NCBI RefSeq assembly: GCF_001704295.1
Contig: NZ_CP012334.1
Coordinates: forward strand, 2,368,084 to 2,432,083
From: Bordetella sp. H567
GTDB lineage: Bacteria; Pseudomonadota; Gammaproteobacteria; Burkholderiales; Burkholderiaceae_B
Direction of reading: 5' to 3'
Length of the DNA: 64,000 nt
The notes beneath the pieces were generated by a model. The model did no database searches. It was not told where the DNA came from and was given only the letters and a program-made list of their open reading frames with translations. The translations under genes were made by a program, and so were the position numbers. Below, piece after piece: positions 17,957-26,897 of this stretch. The stretch's first letter is position 1; each line of letters starts with the position of its first letter.

Positions 17957-19393
17957 TCATGGCAGCGCTTCCGGCGCGGGCGCGTGCGTGCTGACCGTCA
18001 TCTGGGCCAGCTGCAGGCCGGCGCTTTCCAGGCGCTGGCGCAGGTCATTGCCGCCGGCGGCGATCTCGCCCTGGCTTTCGGGGGCGACGATCTGCAGCGC
18101 GAGGCGCTGGCCGGACAGGGAAATGTTCGCTTCCACGGTACCCAGGCGCGGCATGGTCAGGACCAGGCGCGTGGCCCAGCCCGCGGGCGCCTCGGCCGGG
18201 GCATATGCGTTTTCGTCGCGGGCTTCGCGGCGGATCTCCCACCACATGTCGGTGCCGGGCCAGGCGTTGCCTTCCCAGGCCAGTGTCTGGTTGGCCAGCA
18301 CTTCCAGCTGCTGGCGCACCAGCAGGGTGGCATCGGGATGAACGCCGGGCGGCGGAGCGGGCGCATGGCCGGGCGTGGACGCCGACCAGGTCGACGCCGT
18401 GCCGCCGGCGGGCGACCCGTCCGCCTGGGCCATCGTCGGGGCGGCGTTGGTCGGCAGGTTGAAGCGCGGATTATCGGCCAGGATGGATTGTTTGGGCACC
18501 GGCGTCTGGATGGCCGGGGCCTGCCCGGGGTCCAGCGCGGCCTGGGGCTCGGCACGCAAGTGCGCGATGCCGCGCTGCCCATAGGCCACGTCGCCCAGGT
18601 GCGACTCGTAGAACAGGCCGCTGGTTTCGATGGCATGCCGCAGCGCTTGCGCCAGGGGGCCGGGCTGCGGGCCGCTGGTGTTCAAGGTTGCCGCGCGCGC
18701 GGCATCGGCGCCTTGCGCACCGGATGCGGCGTTGCCGGCGGCGACGGGACGCGCGGCCGTACCGGCGATGTCGTCGACCGTGGCCGTGGCCGCGGTGCTG
18801 GCGGCCTGCGGCGCGCCGCCTGTCGTGGCGCCGCGCGCCGTGCCGGCGGATGTATTCGTTCCGGGGTTCTGGCCCGCGGCATCCTGCTGGGCGCCGTCGT
18901 CGGCGCCAGGCCCCTGGACCGCGCGCGGCTCACCCTGGACGCCTGGGCGGCCGGCCGTGCCCAGGCTTGTCCCATCCCGGCCCGCATTCGCGTCCGCGTC
19001 CGCTTCGGCGGACCAGAGCGGCGCCTTGCCCGACAGGGCAGGGGCGGTTTCCGGATATTGGGCCAGCAGCGTCAGGATGACGCGTGCCGTCTGCCCCAGC
19101 GTGGTCGGAGCCGATGGCGTGGTATCGGTGCTGACGAAGCGGCTGCGCAGCGCCGCCGCCAGGTCGGCCTGTTCGGCGGCTTCGCGCAGCGCGGCACGTT
19201 CACGTCCGGTCAGGTTGCCCAGCTGGTCCGCGCCGCGGCCCTGCGGGTCGGGGCGCAGCCCATCGGCCCCGCCGGGGGGAATGACCGCATCCCGCAGCGT
19301 CGCGGTATTCCCGTGTTGGGCGAGCTGCGTTCCCAGCACGGCATCCAGCCGCTGCACGAGCAGCGAGCTGAGCGCGGTAGGCCCCACGCTCAT
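17957..19393 (-). CDS. second FliK-like hook-length control domain protein
   Basis: A 478-residue protein with a long Ala/Gly/Asp-rich, Cys-poor middle and a C-terminal FliK-type domain (about 385-475), seen in RLVLTMPRLGTVEANISLSG and LQIVAPESQGEIAAGGNDLR. It is clearly different in sequence from FliK at 7839-9272. The ATG is preceded by GGAGG at the normal distance. It lies in the same orientation as the FlhB-tail gene (76 bases downstream), which suggests an additional ruler or switch pair. Export as a substrate is likely from the composition but not shown. Confidence 0.85.
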   Translation of the reverse strand: MSVGPTALSSLLVQRLDAVLGTQLAQHGNTATLRDAVIPPGGADGLRPDPQGRGADQLGNLTGRERAALREAAEQADLAAALRSRFVSTDTTPSAPTTLGQTARVILTLLAQYPETAPALSGKAPLWSAEADADANAGRDGTSLGTAGRPGVQGEPRAVQGPGADDGAQQDAAGQNPGTNTSAGTARGATTGGAPQAASTAATATVDDIAGTAARPVAAGNAASGAQGADAARAATLNTSGPQPGPLAQALRHAIETSGLFYESHLGDVAYGQRGIAHLRAEPQAALDPGQAPAIQTPVPKQSILADNPRFNLPTNAAPTMAQADGSPAGGTASTWSASTPGHAPAPPPGVHPDATLLVRQQLEVLANQTLAWEGNAWPGTDMWWEIRREARDENAYAPAEAPAGWATRLVLTMPRLGTVEANISLSGQRLALQIVAPESQGEIAAGGNDLRQRLESAGLQLAQMTVSTHAPAPEALP

Positions 19394-19463
19394 GGGTATG
19401 GCCTCCTGCCGCTACGCGACTCCTCGTGGAGAGCGCCCCCTACGGGCAGCCGCGCGATAAAGC

Positions 19464-19811
19464 TCATGCCACTGGCGCCTTGAACCCGTAAGCGTTGAGG
19501 GCGGTTTGCTGGCGTTTCATGCGGCCCAGGAGGTCGCTCATGCGCGCCAGTTCAGGGATGGCCAGGTCGCGTGTGTTGGCATCGTTTTCCAGGATCTGGA
19601 CCAGCATGTCGTGCTTCTGGCGCCGTTCCGCGTCACCCAGCGGCTCCGTCACGCCGATGGTGCGCAGGCGTTCGACGATCTCGCAATATGTTTGCCCGGA
19701 TTGCAGGACGCCGATCCAGTCCTGCCCACGGGCAGAATTCAGCATTGCCGCGGTGACCGCGACGATCTCGCGATAGAGCTCAAGAATGATTTGCGAGGAC
19801 TGGGACGGCAT
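19464..19811 (-). CDS. fliT: flagellar export chaperone FliT
   Basis: Chaperone for the filament cap FliD; in enterobacteria it also inhibits FlhDC. The 115-residue all-helical protein starts MPSQSSQIILELYREIVAVT and ends LLGRMKRQQTALNAYGFKA. FliT is poorly conserved, so the call combines length (about 120), helicity and the position after fliS in a flaG-fliD-fliS-fliT order. A longer open frame upstream lacks a sensible start. Confidence 0.85.
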   Translation of the reverse strand: MPSQSSQIILELYREIVAVTAAMLNSARGQDWIGVLQSGQTYCEIVERLRTIGVTEPLGDAERRQKHDMLVQILENDANTRDLAIPELARMSDLLGRMKRQQTALNAYGFKAPVA

Positions 19812-19860
19812 AAATGGCCTTGTGGCGGCGACGAGTAGTGTAGGAAGGGTCCCGGGCGCG

Positions 19861-20289
19861 TCAGGTCCTGGCGGCTTCACCGAGACGGTCCACCGATGTC
19901 TGCCATGCATCCTGAAGCTGGGCAAGCAGCGTATCGGCTGTTTCCAGCTGGGCGGCGTCCGCCTTCAGGTTGGCATTGATCAGCGTGCGCAGCACGTAGT
20001 CGTAAAGATTGTTCAGATTGGCGGCGACTTCGCCGCCAGCTTCCAGGTCGAGCGCCTGCTTCAACCCTTCGTCCACCAGGCGGATCGCCTTGTTGAGGGC
20101 CACGGCCCGCGCCGACACATTGCCTTGCTCCATATGGATGCGGGCCTGGCCGATGGCGGCGCGCGCGGCCGTGTACAGCAGCGTGATGAGCCTTTCCGGG
20201 CTGGCGCTCATCACCTGCGTTTCAAGACCCACGTCCGCGTACGAGCGCACGGAGTAGGCATTGTCGGGACGGCGGGATGCGTAGGCCAT
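19861..20289 (-). CDS. fliS: flagellin chaperone FliS
   Basis: Cytosolic chaperone that keeps flagellin unfolded for export. The 142-residue product shows the family features YASRRPDNAYS, VMSASPERLITLLYTAARAA and LNNLYDYVLRTLINANLKAD. The start overlaps the fliD stop by one base (TAATG), so translation is coupled. Flagellin itself (fliC) is not in the window. Confidence 0.96.
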   Translation of the reverse strand: MAYASRRPDNAYSVRSYADVGLETQVMSASPERLITLLYTAARAAIGQARIHMEQGNVSARAVALNKAIRLVDEGLKQALDLEAGGEVAANLNNLYDYVLRTLINANLKADAAQLETADTLLAQLQDAWQTSVDRLGEAART

Positions 20290-21701
20290 TACTTGTTCTG
20301 GTTCGAGAGGGCAGCGAACTGCTGCGTCAGGTACGAACTTGTGCTGTTCATCTTCGCGACGAAGGAATCCAGCTGCACGAACTGCGCGCGAAGATTCGCG
20401 ACGTCGGCGTCGATGCGGCTGTTGACGCTGTCGAACCGGGTCTGCAGCGTCTTCTGGGTTTCGGTCAGGCCGGCGGTACGCGTGGCCAACAGGCCGTTGG
20501 AGCCCAGGATTCCGCCGACGGCCTTGCCGACGCTCGTGCCCAGCGCGGTCAGGATGTCCGCGACATCCTTCGGGTTGGTGGACAGCGAACCGTTCAGCGA
20601 ATGCAGATGCGTGCTGTCGATGGTGTTCAGGTTCAGGTCAAGGGTGCCGTCGGTCGGGTCCGTGGTGATGCCCAGGTCCTGGATCGTCTTCAGCGTATCG
20701 GTGCTCGAAGCCAGCACGCGCAGCGCGCTCGTCACGGTGGACGAGATCGAGCGGGTCGTGCTGTCGCCGGTCAGGACCGAGGACTGGTTCGACGACGGGT
20801 CGTACTTCGTCATCGACGCCACCATCTTCTGCAGCGTGTTGTACGCGGTCACGAAGTTCTGCGTGGCCGTCACGACGCCGGAGGAATCGGTCGCCACCTT
20901 CACCGTCACCGGCGACGTGGTCACATCGCTCAGCGTGATGGTGACGTTGTCGATGTTCTTGTCCAGGGTATTGGACCCGCTGACGATCTGCACGTCATTG
21001 ATCGTGACCTTCGCATCGGTCGCGGCCACGGTCTGCGTCATGCCACCTGTCGGCGTGGCCGACGCGTCGTACCCCAGTGCGGTCTGGATCGTGCTGTTGG
21101 TCGAGGTGATCTTGGTGACCGCGGCCTGCGTGCCGGTATCCGAGGACGTCAGCTGCAGAAAGCTCTTGCCGCTGCCGTCCGTCAGGATGGTCGCCGTGAC
21201 GCCAGCCGCGTCGTCCGCGTTGATGGCCTTGGCGATGCCGTTCAGCGAGGTGTCCTTGCTGACGTCGATCGTCTTGTTGGTCCCGTCGGCCAGCGTGACG
21301 GTAATGGTGCCACCGGTGCCCAAGGCCTGGGTGCGATCCGCGATGGCGCCGGACTTCAGCTGTGCCGAGGTGGCCAGCTGGTCGACTTGCACCTTGTATG
21401 TCGCGGGCGTGGCGCCGGCTGCCGTCTTGACGGTGAACGCGTCACTGCCGCCGACGATGGTCGCCGTCGTGACGTTGTAGGTCTTGGGATCGGCCAGCGC
21501 GCTTGCCGCCGTCTGCAGGGTTTCGACGGCCTGTTGCAGCGTACCGTAGGCGGACAGCTGGGTCGTGACCAGCGTCTGTTGATTCTGGATGGGGACCAGT
21601 GCCTGCTTTTCGTTGTCCTGCAGGCTTTCCAGGATGCCCTGCAAATCCAAGTTCGAACCGGAGCCCAGGGAGGTGACTGGCGGAAGGGGGGAAGTGGCCA
21701 T
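20289..21701 (-). CDS. fliD: filament cap protein FliD
   Basis: Exported pentameric cap at the filament tip that promotes flagellin polymerisation. The 470-residue protein (468 in E. coli) has the conserved N terminus SLGSGSNLDLQGILESLQDN and the C-terminal coiled-coil end LRAQFVQLDSFVAKMNSTSS. Composition is rich in Thr, Ser, Asn and Asp and nearly free of Cys, as expected for an exported filament protein. It follows flaG by 122 bases; a 6-bp hairpin (21746-21761) lies in that gap. Confidence 0.96.
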   Translation of the reverse strand: MATSPLPPVTSLGSGSNLDLQGILESLQDNEKQALVPIQNQQTLVTTQLSAYGTLQQAVETLQTAASALADPKTYNVTTATIVGGSDAFTVKTAAGATPATYKVQVDQLATSAQLKSGAIADRTQALGTGGTITVTLADGTNKTIDVSKDTSLNGIAKAINADDAAGVTATILTDGSGKSFLQLTSSDTGTQAAVTKITSTNSTIQTALGYDASATPTGGMTQTVAATDAKVTINDVQIVSGSNTLDKNIDNVTITLSDVTTSPVTVKVATDSSGVVTATQNFVTAYNTLQKMVASMTKYDPSSNQSSVLTGDSTTRSISSTVTSALRVLASSTDTLKTIQDLGITTDPTDGTLDLNLNTIDSTHLHSLNGSLSTNPKDVADILTALGTSVGKAVGGILGSNGLLATRTAGLTETQKTLQTRFDSVNSRIDADVANLRAQFVQLDSFVAKMNSTSSYLTQQFAALSNQNK

Positions 21702-21823
21702 CGTGCTGTTTCCTTGATGCGCTTATTCTGTCAAACACCTCGCCGGCCCGATACGTCGGGCAAGCGGCATAAGGCGGGCTTGTTCGGTGTTTTTCCGTGA
21801 ATACCGGCGGGTGGTGCTGCGCG

Positions 21824-22219
21824 TCAGGCGCTGGTTTCCACGCCGCCGCCCTGCATTTTGGTAATCATCTTCGCGATGTTCAGGACCGTTTCGCTGGGGA
21901 TGGTCTTGATGGTGTCCCCCGTTTTCGAGTCCTTGATGGAAATCACCACGCGGTGCGTGTCCGGGTCGATGTCGAACTGGATCTGCGTCGACCAGGCCTG
22001 CATTTGCTCGTTGATCTTCTGCAATGCCCGGTCCAGAGGCAGCTGCGGCTCCGACGGCTGGCCGGACGAACCGCCGCCGCTGGTGGCGCCGCCGGTGTCG
22101 GCGCCTTTCTGGGCGTCGCCGCCAGGGGTGACCAGAACGGCGGCATCAGGCAACGGTGCAGGGTGTGCCTCGGCGAGCTGGACCGGAAGGGCCGCGGGGG
22201 CGATAGGGCTGACAGCCAT
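21824..22219 (-). CDS. flaG: flagellar protein FlaG
   Basis: FlaG-family protein that affects filament length in several bacteria. The 131-residue product has a low-complexity N-terminal half and a conserved C-terminal half containing LQKINEQMQAWSTQIQFDID and IPSETVLNIAKMITKMQGGG. The ATG at 22219 is preceded by GGAG. Downstream are fliD, fliS and fliT on the same strand, and a sigma-28 promoter lies 56 bases upstream. Confidence 0.93.
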   Translation of the reverse strand: MAVSPIAPAALPVQLAEAHPAPLPDAAVLVTPGGDAQKGADTGGATSGGGSSGQPSEPQLPLDRALQKINEQMQAWSTQIQFDIDPDTHRVVISIKDSKTGDTIKTIPSETVLNIAKMITKMQGGGVETSA

Positions 22220-22275
22220 AAGGACTCCACTTTCTGCTGTGCGTCGACGACGCGGGTTTCTGGGTAGACAACGTC

Positions 22276-22302
22276 GTAACGGCAGGGCAGCCGGAAACTT
22301 TA
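22276..22302 (-). promoter_or_regulatory. sigma-28 (FliA) promoter of the flaG-fliD-fliS-fliT group
   Basis: On the minus strand the -35 element TAAAGTTT (22302-22295) is followed after eleven bases by GCCGTTAC (22283-22276). The enterobacterial consensus is TAAAGTTT-N11-GCCGATAA, so the -35 and spacing are perfect and the -10 matches six of eight. The flaG start lies 56 bases downstream. Late-gene control by FliA is what these genes normally have. Confidence 0.85.
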
Positions 22303-22386
22303 GTCCCGCGGCGCCGTTATCTGCATCTCGTTCCGCCGGGCGCCCCGCGACCCCCGCACCGCCTGAAACAGGTGCACCCAGACCGG

Positions 22387-22464
22387 GGACGCCGCCGGAG
22401 CCGGCTTTGCCGGTCCGCCAGCGTCGCCCCCTTGAGGGGGAGGCGCGCAGCGCCTCGGGGGTGG
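22387..22464 (+). repeat. dispersed two-hairpin intergenic repeat, copy 1
   Basis: A GC-rich element with two adjacent perfect stems: CCCCC-TTGA-GGGGG (22427-22440) and GAGGCGC-GCA-GCGCCTC (22440-22456). A second copy is at 52854-52931; its second stem is GAAGCGC-GCA-GCGCTTC, so both strands of the stem changed together. It lies between divergent flaG and folC. Elements of this kind are, as I recall, common in Bordetella-type intergenic regions. The remaining 53 bases to folC hold an AT-rich stretch but no clear promoter. Confidence 0.8.
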
Positions 22465-22516
22465 GGCCCTCCCTCCCCCTGTTAAAATTTCGTCTGCTCC
22501 AGCTCAGTTTCCCGCC

Positions 22517-23827
22517 ATGTCTCTCACCGCCCCTCCGGATGCCGGCGCCACGCTTACCCAGTGGCTGGCATACCTGGAATCGCTGCACCCCAAAACCATC
22601 GACCTTGGCCTGGAACGGGTCCGCCAGGTGGCGCAACGCCTGAAGATCGAGCTGGACTGCGTCAAGATCGTGGTCGGCGGCACCAACGGCAAGGGTTCCA
22701 CCTGCGCCATGCTGGAAGCCATGCTGCTGGCGGCGGGCTTCAAAACGGGGCTGTATACGTCTCCGCACCTGATCGACTTCAACGAACGGGTGCGCGTGAA
22801 CGGCGAGCTGGCGTCCGATGCGGACCTTGTCACCCAGTTCCAGGCCGTGGAGGCCGCGCGGGGCGACACCTCGCTGACGTACTTCGAATTCACGACCCTG
22901 GCGGCGCTGCGCCTGTTCGCGCTATCCCGCCTGGACGCCGTCGTGCTGGAAGTCGGCCTGGGCGGCCGCCTGGATGCGGTGAATATTGTCGACGCCGATT
23001 GCGCCGTCGTGACCAGCGTGGACCTGGACCACATGGACTGGTTGGGGGATACCCGCGAAAAGATCGGCTACGAAAAGGCCCACATCTATCGCCCGGGCAA
23101 GCCCGCCATCTGTGCCGACCCCATGCCGCCGCAAAGCCTGGTCGACCATGCCGCGGCCATCGGGGCCGACCTGTGGCAGTTCGGCCAGGACTACAACTAC
23201 TCGGGCGATCGGCAGCAATGGGCCTACGGCGGCCGGGCGCAGCGCCGTAGCGCGCTGGCCTATCCCGCCCTGCGTGGCGCCAATCAGCTCCTGAACGCCG
23301 CGGCCGCCCTGGCCGCGCTGGAAGCGCTGCGCGACCGCCTGCCGGTGCCGCAGCAGGCGGTGCGCCTAGGGCTGCTGCAGGCTACCTTGCCGGGGCGCTT
23401 CCAGATACTGCCGGGGCAGCCCACCGTCATCCTGGATGTGGGCCACAATCCGCATGCCGCCGCGGTCCTGGCCCAGAACCTCGACAACATGGGTTTTCAT
23501 CCCTACACCTATGCGGTGTTCGGCATGCTCACCGACAAGGATGTGGCCGGCGTGGTGGCCAAGCTGGGCGGCCGGATCGACCGCTGGTATTGCGCCGGCC
23601 TGCCCGGGCCGCGGGGCGGCAGCGGGCAAGCGCTGGCCGAACAGGTGCGGGCAGCGCTGCCGTCGCCTGGCGCGGGCGACGACGTCCCTTTGATCGCCGC
23701 CTATGCGGACCCCGCCCAGGCCTACGCCGCGGCGCGCGCCCAGGCGGGCGAGGGTGATAGAATCGTGGTGTTCGGATCGTTCTTCACGGTCGCCGCCGTG
23801 CTCCAATCGCTGGGGCGTAAATCCTGA
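22517..23827 (+). CDS. folC: folylpolyglutamate / dihydrofolate synthase
   Basis: Adds glutamate to dihydropteroate and to folates in the cytoplasm. The 436 residues carry the P-loop VVGGTNGKGSTCAMLEAM, then GLYTSPHLIDFNERVRVNG, the Mur-ligase-type LEVGLGGRLDAVNIVDADC and DLDHMDWLGDTREKIGYEKA, and the C-terminal GRFQILPGQPTVILDVGHNP. Length fits the bifunctional E. coli enzyme (422). It is followed after 47 bases by the SPOR gene and cvpA-purF, a common folC-dedD-cvpA-purF order. Confidence 0.97.
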   Translation: MSLTAPPDAGATLTQWLAYLESLHPKTIDLGLERVRQVAQRLKIELDCVKIVVGGTNGKGSTCAMLEAMLLAAGFKTGLYTSPHLIDFNERVRVNGELASDADLVTQFQAVEAARGDTSLTYFEFTTLAALRLFALSRLDAVVLEVGLGGRLDAVNIVDADCAVVTSVDLDHMDWLGDTREKIGYEKAHIYRPGKPAICADPMPPQSLVDHAAAIGADLWQFGQDYNYSGDRQQWAYGGRAQRRSALAYPALRGANQLLNAAAALAALEALRDRLPVPQQAVRLGLLQATLPGRFQILPGQPTVILDVGHNPHAAAVLAQNLDNMGFHPYTYAVFGMLTDKDVAGVVAKLGGRIDRWYCAGLPGPRGGSGQALAEQVRAALPSPGAGDDVPLIAAYADPAQAYAAARAQAGEGDRIVVFGSFFTVAAVLQSLGRKS

Positions 23828-23874
23828 GTTTTCCACCGCGCGTCGGCGCGCCGGCTGCAAGGAATTCGTGCTTC

Positions 23875-24807
23875 ATGGGTTTGTTCAATCGGAAAGATTC
23901 CGCAGCCGACGCGCCGTCCGGCCGGCCGCGTCCGTCCGTATCCAGCGAGGCCCAGGCGGCCGAACTACGCTCGCGGGCGCGCCGCCGTCTGGCCGGCGCG
24001 GTCGCCCTGGTGCTGGCGGCCGTCATCATCCTGCCGATGGTGCTGGATTCCGAACCGTCGCGCGTCAGTGACGATATCCCCATCCGTATCCCGGACCGCA
24101 ATTCGCCTTATCAACCCACGGTGTCGGATCCGCAGGCGCCCGACGCCGGCGCCTCCAGCGGCGCGGGCAATGGCACGCCTGCTACCACCGGCGTAGCGCC
24201 TCCCGTCACCGCCGCTCCGCAGGCGCCGGCTACCGGCCAGCAGCCCTCCGCCGCGCAACCGCCGGCCGCCGCGGGCCAGCAAGCCGCGGGCGGCCAGGCC
24301 GCCGCGCAGGGCAGGCCAGATACCGCACGCCCCAGCGGCGATCCCGCGCATGCCGATGCCGGCCGCGTCGCGCCGCGTTCCGATACCCGCTCCGAGACGG
24401 CCCGCACCGAACCCAAGCCGGAAAGCCGCCCCGAACCCAAACCCACCGCCCGGCAAGAGTCTGCGCCCCGCACCGACGACGGCAGCAAGGCCCTGGCGCT
24501 GCTGGAAGGCCGTGGCTCGGGACCGGCACCCGCCAAGCCGGCCCCGGAAGCCCGTTCCGGCACCGACACCAAGGGAAATTTCGTGCTGCAGGTCGCGGCA
24601 TACACGACCCAGGCCGATGCCCAGGCGCGCCGCGACAAACTGCATGCGGCCGGCGTGACCAACGCGTTCGTCCAGGAAGCCAGCGTCGGCGGCAAACAGC
24701 AATATCGGCTGCGCGTGGGGCCGTTCCCCTCGCGCGAAGCGGCCCAGGCGGCCCAGGCAAGGCTGCGTACCCTGGGCTATGACAACGGTTTCATCGCCGC
24801 GCAGTGA
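23875..24807 (+). CDS. SPOR-domain membrane protein (DedD-like)
   Basis: Bitopic protein predicted to bind denuded peptidoglycan at the septum. The 310 residues show a charged cytoplasmic N terminus, one membrane helix (about 40-57), a long Pro/Ala/Gln-rich periplasmic linker and a C-terminal SPOR domain (about 232-308) with FVLQVAAYTTQADAQARRDK and QYRLRVGPFPSREAAQAAQA. Position between folC and cvpA matches dedD of E. coli. Its TGA overlaps the GTG start of cvpA. Confidence 0.9.
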   Translation: MGLFNRKDSAADAPSGRPRPSVSSEAQAAELRSRARRRLAGAVALVLAAVIILPMVLDSEPSRVSDDIPIRIPDRNSPYQPTVSDPQAPDAGASSGAGNGTPATTGVAPPVTAAPQAPATGQQPSAAQPPAAAGQQAAGGQAAAQGRPDTARPSGDPAHADAGRVAPRSDTRSETARTEPKPESRPEPKPTARQESAPRTDDGSKALALLEGRGSGPAPAKPAPEARSGTDTKGNFVLQVAAYTTQADAQARRDKLHAAGVTNAFVQEASVGGKQQYRLRVGPFPSREAAQAAQARLRTLGYDNGFIAAQ

Positions 24808-25292
24808 CAGGGTTCGATTTCGTCGTGGTGGCGATCATCGCCATATCGGGCCTCCTGGGCCTAGTGCGTGGCTTGCTGAAGGAAGTGCTGTCCCTGCTGG
24901 CATACATCCTGGCCTTCGTGGCGGCAATCTGGTGGGGCCCTGCCGTGTATGGCTGGCTGGCCCCCTGGATCGAAACCACGGTGCTGCGCATGGGCGCCGC
25001 CTATGCGGCCGTGTTCCTGGTGGTGCTGCTGGGGGTGGGGCTGGTCAACATGACTTTGTCGGCGCTCATTCGCACCACGGGGCTATCGCCCGCGGATCAC
25101 GGCCTGGGCGGCCTGTTCGGACTGGTACGCGGCGCGCTGATCGTGCTGGTGCTGGTCACGGCCGCCGGCTACACGCCGCTGCCCCAGGAAGCCTGGTGGC
25201 GCGATGCGATGTTTTCCCATACGGCCACAGAAGCCGTCAAACATACCAAAGTGTGGCTTCCGCCGTCGCTGGCGTCGATGCTGCCGTATTGA
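24804..25292 (+). CDS. cvpA: CvpA family membrane protein
   Basis: Inner-membrane protein of 162 residues, exactly the E. coli length, with four hydrophobic segments. The N-terminal FDFVVVAIIAISGLLGLVRG and LLKEVLSLLAYILAFVAAIW are characteristic. E. coli CvpA is needed for colicin V production and envelope resistance; its molecular job is not settled. The start is GTG, overlapping the previous stop (GTGA). purF follows after 60 bases, as in E. coli. Confidence 0.93.
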   Translation: MTGFDFVVVAIIAISGLLGLVRGLLKEVLSLLAYILAFVAAIWWGPAVYGWLAPWIETTVLRMGAAYAAVFLVVLLGVGLVNMTLSALIRTTGLSPADHGLGGLFGLVRGALIVLVLVTAAGYTPLPQEAWWRDAMFSHTATEAVKHTKVWLPPSLASMLPY

Positions 25293-25352
25293 ACGTGGCC
25301 GCTTTGCCGCCATATCTCGGATAGAACGCAGTAGGATCAACAGGAAATTGCC

Positions 25353-26870
25353 ATGTGTGGAATCGTAGGGGTCGTGGGGCGCGGGCCGGTCAACCAGCTG
25401 CTCTATGACAGTCTGCTGCTGCTGCAGCATCGGGGCCAGGATGCGGCCGGTATCGCCACCGCGCAGGGCAGCCAGTTCAACCTGTACAAGGCGCACGGCC
25501 TGGTGCGCGACGTTTTCCGCACTCGCAACATGCGGGCGCTGCCTGGCACCAGCGGCGTCGCGCAGGTGCGCTATCCCACGGCCGGCTCCAGCGCCAGCGA
25601 AGAAGAAGCGCAGCCGTTCTACGTCAACGCGCCCTTCGGCATCATGATGGCGCACAACGGCAACCTGACGAACTGGCGCGAACTGCGCGAATCCCTGTTC
25701 CGCGTCGATCGCCGCCACATCAACACGAATTCCGATTCGGAAGTCCTGCTCAACGTGCTGGCGCACGAACTGCAGTCGGCGGCCAACGGCATCTCCCTGG
25801 ACGACGACGCGATCTTCCGCGCCGTCGCGGCGGTGCATCGCCGCGTGCGCGGCGCCTACGCCGTGGTCGCGCAGATCGCCGGTTACGGCCTGCTGGCTTT
25901 CCGCGATCCCCACGGCATCCGCCCGCTGTGCATCGGGCGCCAGGAAACGGAACACGGCGTGGAATGGATGGTCGCGTCGGAATCCGTGGCGCTGGAAGGC
26001 AGCGGCTTCATCTTCGTGCGCGACGTCGCGCCCGGCGAAGCCGTTTTCGTCGACCTGGACGGCAAGTTCTATAGCCGCCAGTGCGCGGAGAACGCCCAAC
26101 TGGTGCCCTGCATTTTCGAGTACGTGTATTTCGCGCGTCCGGATTCGCTGATGGACGGCGTCTCCGTCTACGACGCCCGCCTGCGCATGGGCGAATACCT
26201 GGCCGACAAGGTGGCGCGCACCTTGCGCCTGGGCGACATCGACGTCGTCATGCCGATTCCCGACTCATCGCGTCCCGCCGCCATGCAGCTGGCCGCGCGC
26301 CTGAACCTGGATTATCGCGAGGGCCTGATCAAGAACCGCTACGTCGGGCGCACCTTCATCATGCCGGGCCAGGCCGTGCGCAAGAAATCCGTGCGGCAGA
26401 AGCTCAATGCCATCGGCCGCGAATTCCAGGGCAAGAACGTGCTGCTGGTGGATGATTCCATCGTGCGTGGAACGACCAGCCGGGAGATCGTCGACATGGC
26501 GCGCGCCGCCGGTGCCCACAAGGTGTTCTTCGCCTCGGCCGCGCCACCCGTGCGTTTTCCCAACGTGTACGGCATCGACATGCCGACGCAGCGCGAACTC
26601 ATCGCCACCGGCCGCAGCGACGAGGAAATCGCGCGCACCATCGGCGCCGACGCGCTGGTCTACCAGGATCTGGGCGATATGCAACAGGCGGTGCGCGATC
26701 TGAACCCCGCGATGTCGCGCTTCGAGGCATCCTGCTTCGACGGCGATTACATCACCGGGGACATCACGCCCGAATACCTGGAACGGCTGGGCCAGAGCCG
26801 CGGCGAATCGGACGAGGAGTCCCGCGGCGGCCTGTTGTTCAATATGGGCTACGCCGCCAACGACGCCTGA
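25353..26870 (+). CDS. purF: amidophosphoribosyltransferase
   Basis: First committed enzyme of purine synthesis: PRPP plus glutamine to phosphoribosylamine. The 505 residues begin MCGIVGVVG, so Cys2 is the glutaminase nucleophile after Met removal. QHRGQDAAGIATAQ and MMAHNGNLTNWRELRESLFR belong to the glutamine domain. The PRPP loop VLLVDDSIVRGTTSREIVDM lies in the C-terminal phosphoribosyltransferase domain. No propeptide is present, as in the E. coli class without an Fe-S cluster. The start has CAGGAAA upstream. Confidence 0.98.
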   Translation: MCGIVGVVGRGPVNQLLYDSLLLLQHRGQDAAGIATAQGSQFNLYKAHGLVRDVFRTRNMRALPGTSGVAQVRYPTAGSSASEEEAQPFYVNAPFGIMMAHNGNLTNWRELRESLFRVDRRHINTNSDSEVLLNVLAHELQSAANGISLDDDAIFRAVAAVHRRVRGAYAVVAQIAGYGLLAFRDPHGIRPLCIGRQETEHGVEWMVASESVALEGSGFIFVRDVAPGEAVFVDLDGKFYSRQCAENAQLVPCIFEYVYFARPDSLMDGVSVYDARLRMGEYLADKVARTLRLGDIDVVMPIPDSSRPAAMQLAARLNLDYREGLIKNRYVGRTFIMPGQAVRKKSVRQKLNAIGREFQGKNVLLVDDSIVRGTTSREIVDMARAAGAHKVFFASAAPPVRFPNVYGIDMPTQRELIATGRSDEEIARTIGADALVYQDLGDMQQAVRDLNPAMSRFEASCFDGDYITGDITPEYLERLGQSRGESDEESRGGLLFNMGYAANDA

Positions 26871-26897
26871 TCCACCGCCGTCCCAATACCCTGCTGT

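Noticed and set aside
21746-21761. 6-bp hairpin GCCCGA/TCGGGC between flaG and fliD as a terminator
   Set aside because: No T run follows, and fliD is expected to be co-transcribed with flaG.
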